From Owenia fusiformis (Eukaryota > Annelida > Polychaeta > Sabellida > Oweniidae): 60,000 nt of DNA. The stretch lies in assembly GCA_903813345.2 (NCBI GenBank), contig CAIIXF020000008.1, forward strand, positions 1,499,341 through 1,559,340, in the 5' to 3' direction. Below the pieces are notes generated by a model. It made no database searches, was not told the origin of the DNA, and saw only the letters and a list, made by a program, of their open reading frames with translations. The translations under genes were made by a program, and so were the position numbers. Shown one piece after another: positions 1 to 12,339 of this stretch (its first letter is position 1; each line of letters begins with the position of its first letter).

Positions 1-1614
1 TCATTTCGAATCTCCAAAAACTCCAGGGTAGCATTGGACATGTGTGAAGAAGCACTTTCCTATCAGAAAATGATATTTTATATCTTTGAGGAGTTCTTTT
101 TAACACCTCATGTCATTTACATTCAGAGTATATTTTTGCTCCTGGTTCACCAAAAACAGGTCCTGTAGGGTCTTTCCTTTTTGGGAAACACCGAGTGGAC
201 ACCACTACCCTTTCAGAAAAATGTCATCTCGATTTGAGTAGCCTTTTATTGCAAATGCCCCTATTCTTGCTTACTGATATATAGAGTCTATCCTGTTGAT
301 TACATGTATACTATTTGAGGCATTTAGAACAGTTGGTCTATGAAGATCACTAGCCTATCAGGGATGTAGACAAACTGAAAGAATGAATAATTAGGAGTTC
401 GATGGTACTTCCGCAGAGATCCATCAATTATACCAATGGCTTTCGCGTCTTTAGCGAATAATCCGATCAGAGGATGGGTCCGAGAGGTGGGTCTATTGAG
501 CCATATTTGGACAGACTTAATAAGAAATTAATTTGTTTTATAAGCATACACATATTTATTGAGCATGCATGGTTCAAAAACTGAATGAAAACAATATATA
601 AATAATATCCAATTATGAAAGACTCATGACAATGTTGCAATTAGTTTATATAGTTTAGTTTAGTTTCTTAACTGAACAGTAAAATTTGGTAGAAATAGGC
701 TATTGTTCGCAAAATTGATGAAAATTGAAAAGGTGTTTTTTGACCCCCATGTCACATAAATGGTTATATCTCGAGCCAGGGTTGCAAATTAAATTATCTT
801 TAAAATGATATATCATTGTTGGTGTACATGTTAAAAAATGAATATTTATCCGGAATATCGGCTAGGGGGATGGTTTTTTGGCCCACCCTGTAGATTTAGT
901 TATCACTTTTATTGATTTAAATGTATTGCTATAGCTTCGATCTTCAGCTTCTACACTGCACTAATCTTTTTATCTACATACTTTTAAGTGTACAATAAAT
1001 GTACAATTAACGAAGGACAAGCAGGATTTACAAAAATATTAATTTACAAAATTATTGATCAAAATCTATGGTTTTTCGAAAGTTCTAGACAGTGATTTTA
1101 ATCAATAATGACAAATTCCTTTATTAGTTGAAATGGGCACGAATAGTATAGTTAATTTCTAATGAAAGTGGTTCTTACAATAAATATTCTCGAACTGTTA
1201 CTGTTTTCTGAAATTTTACACCAATTGTTGTTATACCTAAAATCGTTATTAGAGTATGTTATTTCACCATCTTAAAGATGAGTATTTATACAAATATATC
1301 TTGAAAATAGTTAAAATTTGCAAAACATACATATTGCAATGTTATGAATATAACATCCAGTGTAAATTATACGATCGGATGTCAGGCTGGTCCAACGCTC
1401 TCGATGGTTATTTGGACTGTTTGAAACTGTTCTGTTTTTTTGCATTTACGTATACATTTTATTTACAAGGATTTGAGAAGGTAATCACTTCTTTGGTTTC
1501 ATTTCATACATCGTGTCCAGAAAAGGAAGCATATTCCGAGATTATTTTCGATCCCTCCACCAAAAAGTTAAGTTATACCTAAGTTATAGAATTCGCTTTA
1601 AACAGATTGTATTT
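1..1614. other. Gene-free AT-rich stretch
   Basis: No gene, RNA or intact element is supported here. The block ending in GCCCACCCTGTA at 881-892 looks like the terminus of a Tc1/mariner-type element, but no partner end is visible. A 108-codon open frame at 1256-1582 shows no recognisable domain and has AT-driven composition, so it is not called a gene. Confidence 0.5.
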
Positions 1615-1616
1615 TA

Positions 1617-2695
1617 CGAGGGGTGATCAATAAGTAATGGACGCTTTTTTACACAGATGCTTTTTATGGACTAATCTCTTCGATTTTTTCAACAGTGATA
1701 CATCATTCAATTATCTATCAACTCTGAAGATTTGAAGACAAAATATGTAATGCATGTTGATATATCTTCATTTCAGTGAAGGGGGTACAGGTACCCCGGG
1801 ACCGACATTTACGTCACATATTCTGAAGTAATGCCTATTTGGCATATCTGTTAAGTTTGAACTTTTTGATATGCCACAAGAGTTGTGTTGTTTGAATATC
1901 ATGCTGCCTGTAGTAACACATAAAAGATAAGTATTGTAAGGTCAAAGTGTTGTATGGTCAGGGTTTGCAGGTTGACTTGAGAATGCAATGTGGAAGAAGA
2001 GCTTAGTAAGAGGAGGTAACACCCTACTCCATGTGGACAATGTCCCTGCCCAAATATCTCAAAATGTCCAAGATCCAATATCCCTGGACCTGAACATGAA
2101 GCCCTTGGCGCATGCACCTTTTAGTCCGGATCTGGTCATACATGACTTATTTCTATACTACCCTTTTCTATAGAAAAATGATGCAGGTTAAATGACATTG
2201 ATGAAATAAAACAAGCTGTGCAACTGCAGTTTGCTACCATGTCAGAAAATGGAATCGGCCATGTCTTTCAATCTTGAGTAAGGGGATAATGAGGAAGTGT
2301 GTAGCACTTAATGGAACCCATGTAGAGGGCCCTGAAGAATGAATGTGGCATGGATGCCACAAAGTGAAGGCACAATATTCATAATCAATCATGGCGTATC
2401 GAAATGGTGTAATTCATAACCATCATGGTTCATTTTGTTCAACCTGCATTAAACTGCATTGCACGTTTTAAATGAGCCAAATAGCTTCAGAATGTGTGAC
2501 GTGATGTCGGTCCCGGGGTACCCATACCTCCTTCACAGAAATAAAGATATATCAAAATATATTACATGATTTGTCTCCAAATCTTCAGAGTTGATAGAAA
2601 ATTGAATGATGTATCACTGGTGAAAGAATTGAAGAGATTGGTCTATAAAAAGCATCTATGTAAAAAAGCGTCCATTACTTATTGATCACCCCTCG
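1617..2695 (+). mobile_element. Mariner-like DNA transposon relic A with long TIRs
   Basis: The ends are inverted copies starting CGAGGGGTGATCAATAAG, and the inverted identity extends roughly 220-230 bp (about 1617-1850 and 2470-2695). A TA dinucleotide flanks each side (1615-1616 and 2696-2697), as expected for the Tc1/mariner target duplication. The interior carries the decayed C-terminal half of a transposase on the plus strand. It is non-autonomous now. Confidence 0.9.
1988..2335 (+). pseudogene. Mariner transposase remnant (C-terminal half)
   Basis: The frame at 1988-2173 reads LLHVDNVPAQ and later PFSPDLVIHD. These match the second and third acidic catalytic blocks of mariner transposases (HDNAPAH and PPYSPDLAPCD), about 35 residues apart. 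After a stop and frame changes, the match continues as DIDEIKQAVQLQ and then KCVALNGTHVEG near 2320, which is the usual C-terminus. The N-terminal half is missing. Stops and frameshifts make it a pseudogene. Confidence 0.85.
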
Positions 2696-2697
2696 TA

Positions 2698-3040
2698 TAT
2701 CTTCATATGCTGGGCACCTTAGTAAGAAATGCTGAACATCTTTATGACATTTCTAATGTTGGCGATGTTATTGTCAAATTAAATCTTATGAGAATATGTT
2801 TATACATATTATCTTTTGCTGATAAATGTCTTCCCAATGGTTTCTTGTTATATGTTAAATATTCTATTTCAATAAAATTTACCAATATTCCTTTGATATG
2901 TCTGATTTTGTAAGATATTATTATAAAATTTAGCTTTTTTTGTTCTTTTCTGTTTATCCATAAAATCATAATTTTCCATTAAAAGCATTTACTCCTGTTG
3001 CTGACGGGGTCCCACTGAAAATATAAAAGTTATGGAATTT
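2698..3040. other. Unassigned AT-rich spacer
   Basis: Nothing supported. It lies between the mariner relic and the left outer end of the large inverted repeat. Short open frames on both strands here overlap each other and show no family resemblance. Confidence 0.4.
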
Positions 3041-4290
3041 GACTCTTTCAACCATTAGCATATACCCTAGGCTCCAAGAATATATGAGGTGCTTGTCTCA
3101 AAAGTGGTCAGCGATTTTTAATTAGCTATTATAGTGGCGCCCTCTTTCCATTTTCTGACATAGGGTTGGCTTGACAAAATATTTTTTAAAAGTTCTTTTC
3201 CCTAGTCTTTCGTGATGATGAATACATATTACTATAAATATCTGTAGTATCTTCTGAATTTTTGGGGCATTTGTGTGAATAACGGTTTTGAATAATTAAC
3301 CCTTTGAATCCTAAAAGTTGGTTAAAAGCGGGGCTATACTACATATCTTTACATCGTATGGGTAAAATAAAAGATTTTGATTCTCTTTTTTAATTTTATT
3401 ATAAACTTGGTTTAATAAAGGATAAAGTGCCATGGTATTTGTTTTTTCGAAAATCATTGATTTTTTCAAAAAAAAATATCAAAAATTTGCCATATTTTTT
3501 CAGTATTTAACTATATTTCAAAAGCTCATGACATAAATGATTTTTATAAATCATTTTCAAATAGATAATGTTAATCCAACACACACAGTTATATAATATG
3601 CTAATCTACGTAAATGTTTATGCTTTTCTCTATTGGATATATATTGATTTAGAGGTATTAACCCTTTAAACACTAATATTACTGGAAATGTTTTCATGTA
3701 TTTTTCTATTCAAACAATAGTATTATATTGTAAATATCCAATGTTCATATCCAATCTTCATTTACAAAGTTGCAAATGACACATACATACATTTTGTATG
3801 TTTCTAGACTACTGATTATGTACATCTATACTATTTTAACCCTTAGGGCACCAATACTGATGAAAATGTTTTCGTGTGTTATTGTGACAATTGTATTCAG
3901 TTGTAAACATCCAATGTCCATTAAGCTTCATTTATATTGTTTCATATATACATTTTATAATTTCTAGACTACGGATTATCTGCTTCTGTACTATTTTAAC
4001 CCCTTGAACACTAATTCTGATAAAATATTTTCATGTATTATTCTAGCTATTCAAACAATTTTATTCAGTTGTAAAAATCCAATGTTCATTTATCTTCAGT
4101 TACAATGTTACATATATAGATTTTATCATTTCTAGACCACTGATTATTTGTTTCTTTAATATGTTAACCCTTCTAGCACAAATACGGATGAAATTGTTTT
4201 CATGTGTTATTTTATTGAAACAATTGTATTCAGTTGTAAACATCCAATGTCCATTTCGTTTACATTGTTGCATATATACATTATATATAT
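3041..4290 (+). repeat. Left arm of giant inverted repeat 1 (segments A and B)
   Basis: Segment A (3041-3660) is the inverted copy of 21840-22479. Segment B (3660-4290) is a tandem series of about 150-180 bp units containing GGACATTGGATG on the opposite strand and the phrase AACCCTTAGGGCACC. Units of B recur in the same order, inverted, at 12640-12871 and 14399-14815. Collinearity of several segments across both arms argues for one inverted duplication or foldback element rather than chance insertions. Confidence 0.8.
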
Positions 4291-4299
4291 ACTTATACT

Positions 4300-4715
4300 T
4301 ATATAGTTTTAATTTAGTTTAGTTTAATATTTATTAGACTCTCACGCTGTAAATATATCAAATACAATAAATACATAAAAATACATAAAAAATATTACAT
4401 GTTTTGCACTAAAATTGAATAAAACACACAGCCCAGCTGGCACCGGCGTATGAAAGACTTTTTACATTTTAAAACACTGAATAGTTTTAAATTATATAAG
4501 TCTATTTGACATCATAATACCAATTGTCTTTGCTAGTATGCGTTGCAATGAAGGGGTGCACATTATATTACAGTATTTCCCTAATGATGGAAGGTTTTCA
4601 AAGTCAGGAATTATATCTCTAGCTCTTTGAAATAGGTAAACGTAATGTTCCATGTGAGGGCAGTCAATTAGAAAGTGTTGCTCGTCTTCAATAGACTCAT
4701 ATATCTATAGGTCAA
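4300..4715 (-). mobile_element. 5'-truncated LINE fragment, 3' end
   Basis: On the minus strand a frame ending at 4492-4494 encodes about 70 residues including ESIEDEQHFLIDCPHMEHY. This is the Cys/His-containing tail (E..HFL..CP.Y) found at the C-terminus of many LINE reverse transcriptase ORFs. It is followed by an AT-rich 3' part. The fragment lies between segment B and segment C of the left arm of inverted repeat 1, so it probably inserted after the arm formed. Clade not assignable. Confidence 0.65.
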
Positions 4716-4960
4716 TGTCATATTTCCCGTGGAATAAAATTCATATTGCAAATCAAGCATGAAATAACCTTTTTATTCCATAATTTAATTTTTGAGAATT
4801 CAAGGAAAAATATATTTCAAGACAATTGAAAATTTTTGAAAAAAATGAAAAACTGATTCAAAATTGATTTTTTTTAATAAATGAAAATCTTTGAAAAATT
4901 GCAATTTTTTGAAAATCTTTGAATTTTTTTTTTCGAAAATTGGAAAATATCGGATAATAT

Positions 4961-5080
4961 GATTTTTTCCAGGGACAATATGATTTTTCGAGTATATATG
5001 ATTTTTTACAGGGACAATATGATTTTTCGAGTATATATAATTTTAAGAGGGATAATATGATTTTATTTCCCAGGGAAAAC
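4961..5080. repeat. 39-bp tandem repeat, about three units
   Basis: Units begin at 4961, 5000 and 5039 and share AGGGACAATATGATTTTT. The third unit is diverged. Upstream sequence (4716-4960) is A/T homopolymer-rich with no other feature. Confidence 0.75.
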
Positions 5081-5139
5081 AGTAGTATTATGGAATAAAT
5101 ATACATATATACTTTGGTTTAATAAAGGATAAAGTGCCA

Positions 5140-6255
5140 TGTATATATATATAAGGGTTATGTACTGGGAGGTTTTTGGATATAGGGTATATCCTGAGGG
5201 ATATATTTATATCTCCCCGAGGGACCGAAGGGACCAAGGGAAGATATAAATATTTCCCGAGGGATATACCCTATATCCAAAACCGACGGTACATAACTGG
5301 TGTATCTCATACTTGAGTGGGTTTAGGGTAGGTATAACCTTTTCAACCTTTTCCACCTTTTCAAATGACAAGATAGGCCTATAGTAAAAGCACAATTTAT
5401 ATTTAACATTTTCGTAATATTTTTTTTGTTCATACGATGAAATTGTAACATTTAAACTTTTAAAAAACTTAAACTATAAAATTTTAAATTTTTCAAAACT
5501 TTTGATTTTTAAACTTTTTTAAACTTTTGAAAAATTCCCGGGAGCGGGATGGATATATTATATCTGCCCGCATATGGCCTGGAGCGGGACATATACAATA
5601 TATCCTGCCCGCTCCTCAGATATGATATATATTCCCAGGTGATATCTACCCCAAACCCACTCAAGTATGAGATACACATATTCATCCCATACTTAGACGT
5701 GTTACAGGTACATAAAGCCGGTTTGTAAAAACTTATATTTTCATCAGCGGGCAGATATAGCTTTACGTCCCGCTCCGAGCGGGCAGATATAGTATATCTG
5801 CCCGCTACGTCATAATCGCCGCTCACACATTTGTTCATAATTTGTAACGTTCGCGTAATGACTGTAAACGACAATGGAGAATACACAGACAATCGGGATC
5901 TGTTTGATGGTTTAAAAAGGGAAGGAGCATCCGCTTAATCGATCAAAAAATCGAGAAAATAAATGTGGGAATATTTGAGAGAACAGTAGAATCCGCCCAC
6001 GGCCAAGAAAACAAAACTGGACATGAATATTCTAAAATATTTCCACGATTGAACAATGTGAACCAGATGACCAAGATTGGTATGGGATAAACATATTATC
6101 CTATAGTCGGCTCAGGATATTGGGATTATCCCTTGGCCAATATAATATATTTTCCCTCAGGACCTGCGGCCCTCGGGCAAATATATTATATTTGCCTCGG
6201 GATAATCCCAATATCCTGAACCTCATATAGGATAATCTCTATATACTTATAGATA
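5140..6255 (-). repeat. Palindrome-cluster element, copy 1
   Basis: Inverted relative of the cluster at 39350-41140. In order it holds a nested hairpin H1 (5158-5296; outer stem TTATGTAC/GTACATAA, inner stem 5178-5194 paired with 5262-5278, centre CCGAGGGACCGAAGGG), an AT-rich linker, several GAGCGGG-tipped palindromes (5528-5830; the one at about 5788-5816 is a near-perfect palindrome around GCAGATATAGTATATCTGC), a 260-bp spacer, and hairpin H4 (about 6095-6240; arms CAGGATATTGGGATTATCCC, centre CCCTCAGG..CCCTCGGG). No coding capacity; open frames across it are palindrome artefacts. Confidence 0.8.
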
Positions 6256-7009
6256 TACAATATACTCCCCGATCTCGTGGGAGGAGAATCAAAGATCGTG
6301 TTGGAAGGCGCAATTTACACGCAGAAATTGGCATAAATAAACTTATCGACATTTTTAATGACCCAAATAAGTCTTTACACTATCTGAGGACTTTGATTTT
6401 TTCTTTACCCCATTCAAAACTGCATAAAATACTTGAAGACTAAAAAAAGCCTTTTCAGATAATAAAAGTCCTCAAAAGGGGACATTCCATTAAGAGGCCA
6501 TTCTCTGACTTATCAAAAGTGTGAAAATAAAAAACTTCATGAAAAGTTCTTAAAATATTCTGAATAACAAGTTGAATATATATATTTGTGATGAAGAAAT
6601 AGAGGCTTTTGCAGTAGCAACACAATTACCTCTAAGTTATCGGTTATGAGAGGCTGAGGACTAAACTTGAAATAATTTTCAATCTCAGATTAACAGTAGT
6701 ATCTAACTTAAGCCGGACAGCCACTCAAAATGTATATGGAGCCCACATCCTAGACAGTGAGCTTGATTGTGAATCTTATAGTTCAACCTTCACAAATGCC
6801 TGGTGATGGTAAAGTACAAAACAAACGATGAATTTGCATTGTACAATATCTCAGGTAAATATACCCGCACATTTCACCTTATACTACATTTGAAGTTTGT
6901 GTTGGTTTAACTATGAAATTCACTGTAAAGTTGTCTAGGATATGTTTCAGACAATTACATATAAAAATATCTAACTAGACCAGATCTTACTGAAACTACG
7001 AAAACATCA
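6256..7009. other. Unassigned stretch
   Basis: AT-rich sequence without a supported gene or repeat. It separates the palindrome cluster from segment C of inverted repeat 1. Confidence 0.4.
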
Positions 7010-7280
7010 GTTTGCTCAAAAGCTACGTAAGATATGGCAAGCATTTTTCAAAGGGCTATATCTTTAGTTTGAAAAATAATTTAACCACGAAAACAAATGG
7101 TTCCATTAGATCCATGTCTTATCTTCAATAAATTACATTAGGATGATAATCAAGTTGATTGGATTATCTCTTAAGCTGTCCCTAATCCACCCATCCTCAC
7201 CAATTTTCCCTAATACTTACGCAATTTTCACCAAAAATGCAGGCCTTTTTAATAATTTTTAGTGCAAAGTTGTATTGAAC
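7010..7280 (+). repeat. Inverted repeat 1, left-arm segment C
   Basis: The sequence AGCTACGTAAGATATGGCA, then AAGTTGATTGGATTATCTCT and CACCAAAAATGCAG, recurs inverted at 12340-12590. On the right side segment C abuts segment B directly. On the left about 2.7 kb (LINE fragment plus palindrome cluster) intervenes, so those are later insertions. Confidence 0.75.
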
Positions 7281-8026
7281 TTTTAGACATGATTTAAACT
7301 GTAAAGGGTAAAAGTTAATTATGAACCTACTTTTTGGTATTTTTTTCGTGATTTTTTCCTAATTTTTTCTGATATTATTAAGTGCTTCATACTAATATTA
7401 TACAATAACAAAATAGAGGGCAGCTAAGTGTCACAATAATTTGTTTGTTACACTGTTTCAAACACTCAGCTAGTTACTTACTCAGCGTTATGGATTGGCT
7501 TAATCCTGTATTTTACCTTATATTGTTTGTGTGTAAAACAGTTGTGTCATTCACGTAGAGCTATTTATATACTGAATAGTTCTTTGTAATTACATGTACC
7601 TGGTTTTGACTATTCAACCTAGATTTTTGTTTGGGCAGGCTGAAATGAATAAGTGTGAAAATAAAATGAATTACAGGGTGAGACAAAAATCCAGTATGAG
7701 TTGAAATCATATTTGTTTAATTCTACCATGTAATATCTTTTTGCGTTTTACCATGTTTCATGGGTCCATTTCTCATGGTCACAATTCTATGGCCATTCTA
7801 CAAATTTCAGCCTCGTCATTTCAGGCAGACATGCACTGGTCGGTTGAGGTTGTAAGTTCACGGTCACTTGTTGTAGGGGTTGACATTATATCAGAGATAG
7901 CCCGTAGTCATGAGATGAGGCTGGCATTTTGGACCATGTTTCGTATTATAGCCATAAAATCCCGACCTTTTGGGCAGGGCCAATTAAACTTAGTAAAATG
8001 AAAGAACATTAAACAAGGTTTTATTA
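7281..8026. other. Spacer with a transposon-end-like sequence
   Basis: ACAGGGTGAGACAAAAATCC near 7675 resembles a Tc1/mariner terminus. No matching inverted end or readable transposase was found. An 86-codon frame at 7741-8001 has no recognised similarity. Confidence 0.35.
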
Positions 8027-9175
8027 TCCCATCGAACGAAGTTCGGAGGGATATAGGGAACGCCTCCGTCCGTCTGTCCGTCCGTACGTACATCCGTACG
8101 TACGTCCGCCCGTCCGTCCGTCCGGGCAATAACTCAAATACCGTTGGCCCGATTTTGTTCATATTTTGTACACATATACCCAATGGGTGTAGAAGTTCTG
8201 CTCGAAAACCGATTTTCAAAATGGCCGCTCATTTAAAAATGGCGGCTATTTTAGTGCCGATTTTACAGTTTTTTAGGTACTGCATCTAAAACTGTAATAG
8301 CAATATGTTTTAAATGTAAAAAAGTTATATAGGACATTGATTAAGCTAGAAATGTAAATACAGAAGAAATACGTGGCAGCCATCTTGAAAAAATGGCTGC
8401 CTTTGCACGTCCTTTTACGATTTTTGCTGTAACTTGAAAAATAGTGGAGCGATTTTGTTCATATTTGGTATGTGAATACTTTAAGCATGGCACAATGTCT
8501 AGTGACATTTTTGGTAGTAGGCGGTCATTTTTTAAAATGGTCGCCATTTTAACGTGTGTTATTTAACATTTTTTACTGTAAGTCAAAAAGTAGTGGAGCG
8601 ATTTTGTTCATATTTGGTATGTTAATACTTTAAGCATGGCCGAATGTCTAATGACACTTTGGGTTGTAGGCGGCCATTTTGAAAAATGGCCGCCATTTTT
8701 ACGTGTGTTATTTTACATTTTTTACTATAACTCAAAAAGTAGTAGAGCGATTTTGTTCATATTTTATATGTGAATACTATAAGCATGGCACACTGTCTAA
8801 TGACACTTTGGGTAGTAGGCGGCCATTTTGAAAAAAAATTTATGTGTGTTATTTTACATTTTTTATTATAATTCAAAAAGTAATAGAGCGATTTTGTTCA
8901 TATTTGATATGTGAATACTCGTAAGGATTGCGTACTGTCTTATGACATTTTGGGTAGTAGGCGGCCATTTTAAAAAATGGCCAGCATTTACATATATGCG
9001 TGGGCGATTTTTTTAAATTTTATATGTGGCTACTTAAAAGCATATTACTCCTTCTGATGACAATTTGGCTAGTGAGCAACCATTTTGAAAATGGTAGCCT
9101 TTCTTATGTGTGTTATTTTACGATATTTGCTATATATTTTGTTTGTAAAATGCCAGCCATTTCTGTTCGATGGGA
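8027..9175 (+). repeat. GGCCATTTT repeat element, full-length copy
   Basis: Bounded by short inverted termini TCCCATCGAAC (8027-8037) and GTTCGATGGGA (9165-9175). A GTCC/GTAC tetranucleotide tract (8065-8125) comes first. It is followed by about five or six tandem units of roughly 125 bp. Each unit carries GAGCGATTTTGTTCATATTT and a hairpin of the type GGCGGCCATTTTGAAAAATGGCC. Two other copies lie in reverse orientation at 17035-17612 (partial) and 49541-50474. Short frames rich in VRTDRRT are translations of the tetranucleotide tract, not genes. Confidence 0.85.
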
Positions 9176-9684
9176 TTCGCTACGCTTTGGCGTTGCTGTT
9201 GTTCTGGTTATGCGAAATAACACTTTAGCAGATGCGGAATTTGTTTGGACTACATTTTGGGCTCACTCAGTATTAGACTGCACTTTGAAAGTATTCATTA
9301 TGTCATATGTTGGGTAAAAGGCGATGATTTAACCTACTTTTGATGGCAAATTCATTTTAATATGAATGAAATAGTGGCATTTACTATTAATATTTAATGA
9401 GGCATAAAATAGTAGGTTGATCTGGCAGCTGTTAGTTGAATTCGCGAATACTACTTATAATGTGCTTTCAAAGCCCATGGTCACCTATATAGTTTCTTCA
9501 TCCTAGGTCAAATCCACTCAAGAATGCCCTTAATTACAATGGTGTTATATTAGATAACACTGGTTTTAGATAGCTTGCAGTGTCCATTTTTCAAAAACAA
9601 TAGAACAAGAATGCACTCTTCTTTGTTACTACTGTACATTCTTTTAGGTAAAAAAAGGTCTTCAAATTGACCAAATTGACGAAG
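9176..9684. other. Unassigned stretch
   Basis: Nothing supported. Lies between the GGCCATTTT element and the inverted pair that starts at 9685. Confidence 0.35.
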
Positions 9685-11360
9685 TATTGGCTTCGTACCT
9701 CGTACCCCGTACCCATGTGTGTGGGTGGAGATACAGTTTTTGAAGGGTTCAATTTTTAAAGTTTTAAAAGATTATTCAATCTTAAAGGCCCCATGTAAAG
9801 TTTAAACCACTTTGGCTTATATTGTAGTCTTACCCGATGTTATCAAAGTGTGATATGTGAAACTTTTTTTTAATTTTCAAAAAGTGGTTTTTGATAGACT
9901 TTTTGTTCCAAAATTTGTGAATTTATTTAAAACCAACTTTTAGAGGTCACTCATATCTTCTAATTAGCCACAATTCATACCAATGCATAGCATTCATCCT
10001 CCCATGTTTTTTGCCGAAAATATTAAGAAAATCGGTTGATAAACAAGCGAGAAATGAACTTATCAGTGCATGAAAATGGTTCTGAGAAAAATGCATTTCA
10101 AAATTTTAGTTCTCATAGAAACCAATGGTACAATGATATCTAAAACATAATTTATTCTTCCTTTTAACCTGGTTAGACAATCAACATTGTTTTTTATGAA
10201 AGTCTAGCAGATTTAGAAAAGATTAACATCGAAAAAAAAATTCAATTTTTTCAAAAAGTTTTTGTTACCTCACTAATGTTTCAAAATATTTTTGATAAGC
10301 TAAAACATTGAAGTGGCCCATTAAATATGACATTTTATTATTGAAATAGTGTGTCTTTTGTTCAATCTTTGTATTGGTGTTAAAAAGATAATCTTTTTTG
10401 AAATGCATTAAGAAATATTTGATGATTAAGAAATTTCAACTTTTTTTTGAAAAATGGCGGGAAATTTGAATATTTGAGAAATGAAATGCTCACAACAGCT
10501 ATCTGAGGTATTAATTAACATTCATAGTATCCATAGATGTGAAATTCGTCTAGTCAAAGATAGATAGATATAGAGTCATAAAATAAAGTCAAAATTGTTA
10601 ATTTTAGTTTTTATTGATTGTCAAAATAATGCCTTTCAAAGGACTTTTCAATAGAGAAAATCCATTGACTAACACTGAGTTAAGTAAGTTAAGTCTAAGT
10701 TTTAAATATGTCGGGGTATTCTATGTTTCATTTTATTTAATCGCAGCATGAATAAAGATAATTTTAGTGTCAGGAATCTTAAATTCACCCCAACTTAGCA
10801 AGAAAAAGCAAACTCTAAGTGCATACCAGTCAAGAAAAACAAACCCCATACATCTCAAAACCATGATCTAACGTGAAAAGAAACAATGTCTTATACCCCC
10901 TTTCCCCCAAACATTCAAGAACCGATATCACAATCAAAGACCAGAACACCAAGGGACAAGGTATCATTACAATACATGTTGAAGAAAAATTAGAAATTGA
11001 TAGCCAATACGCATAACCTCAAAAATAGTTGTAGATACAAGTACTCATACAAGATAGAGCATTCAGTCTCAAATGATGTGGGATAGATAAAATCCAGTCT
11101 CCTCCAAGTCCATATGCGTTTTAAAGGGTCGACATCCATTCTCAAAAGCCGTCACCATAATCCATAAAACACAAGAATTCACAATGGTCATCAGGAATTA
11201 AGACATACACATAGGTCTACGAGTGCATTAATGCACCTACAATTCATATAATCTGAAACGTTAGAAATGAACCCTTCAAAGAATGTATCATGCCCCAAGT
11301 ACGTAGGTACGTGGGTACGAGTTATAAGGTTTTTTATACAAAGCCCGAAGTATTGACTGA
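9685..11360. repeat. Diverged element bounded by inverted ends
   Basis: The left end (9685-9760; GAAGTATTG..CGTACCC..GAAGGGTTCA) matches, inverted, 11265-11360. The interior is AT-rich and non-coding. It includes 10785-11200, which is closely similar in direct orientation to 24105-24530. The boundary is judged by eye and target duplications were not resolved. Confidence 0.5.
10785..11200 (+). repeat. Dispersed repeat, copy 1 (second copy in Ig gene 1 intron)
   Basis: About 400 bp nearly identical to 24105-24530, beginning ACTTAGCAAGAAAAAGCAAA and ending around CACAATGGTCATCAGGA. Non-coding. Confidence 0.85.
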
Positions 11361-12339
11361 GGGAATGCTAGTAGAGTGACCGAATGACAATATCATAATT
11401 ACACAATGCAATGTACCTATTGTCAAAGGGCAAAACCCATAGCATTAAACTGTTTATTCCATAAAAATTCCAATCAGCAAAAACAATCCAATATAATTTG
11501 AAATGAACAAAAAATGCAACAAATGTTTGGCCAAACCATTGGAGAAAATTATTATTTGCATGTACTCTGTATACAGTGGTACCTGTATCAATACTACTAC
11601 AAATAACACTATTCGTAAGGTCATTTACAGCAAACCCCTTTACAGAAGGCACTTTCGAAACATCCAAGATGGTTGATGATAAAGAAAGATACACATGGGA
11701 AGAGTTAATTCAAATAAGATGGTATTGAATCATGTTTTGAAACATCGCAAATGTGTAATATTTCAAATATCCATTTACACTATACCATACAAATATATAA
11801 ACAAGTATTTCATCTTATGTGTTTTACTAGGTGTTAAACACATTTATGTTTTACTGTACATACTTTACACGACACAGTCATGTTGACATATCCATGCTCA
11901 TTTCTATAATACGCAATTATGCAACAATGAATACACAGGGTATTAAACACTCACCCATATAGAATAAAACATGCCATCTATGGACCATATATAACTCTAT
12001 CTATAAACATCATTGCATAAAATAGGGTACATCTTAATGTCGCTCTAAGTGACATCTTTTCATACACTATACACTAAGGTCATGACCTATGAGGTAAAAT
12101 TGACAAATGGATTATCAGATAATGCTTATCTCATTTAGATCATTTTTTTCTTTTTGGAGATCAATCATGTGACATAGCTCAATGTTTTCGTGCATTAAAC
12201 TTATTAAAAAATTGCTACTTTTAGGTCGAAAATTCGGCCTAAAAAAATCATTGTTTTCGGATTATCCTAATCCCAAAGTAATTAAGTTTTTCTTTTTAGA
12301 GGTAAATCATTCCTTACAATAAATTGTAATTTTGCCATA
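11361..12339. other. Unassigned stretch
   Basis: A 108-codon minus-strand frame at 11368-11694 has no domain, no conserved pattern and no splice context, and is not called. Nothing else is supported. Confidence 0.4.

Noticed and set aside
1256-1582. 108-codon frame with several Cys as a possible exon
   Set aside because: No signal peptide, domain or splice context could be supported.
5509-5892. 127-codon minus-strand frame
   Set aside because: Runs through the palindrome cluster and is not conserved as protein in the inverted copy at 39.7 kb.
7908-8219. Arg/Thr/Asp-rich frame (YVRTDRRT)
   Set aside because: Translation of the GTCC/GTAC tetranucleotide tract of a repeat element. The same happens at 17419-17610 and 50403-50696.
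11368-11694. 108-codon minus-strand frame
   Set aside because: AT-rich composition, no domain, no neighbouring exon.
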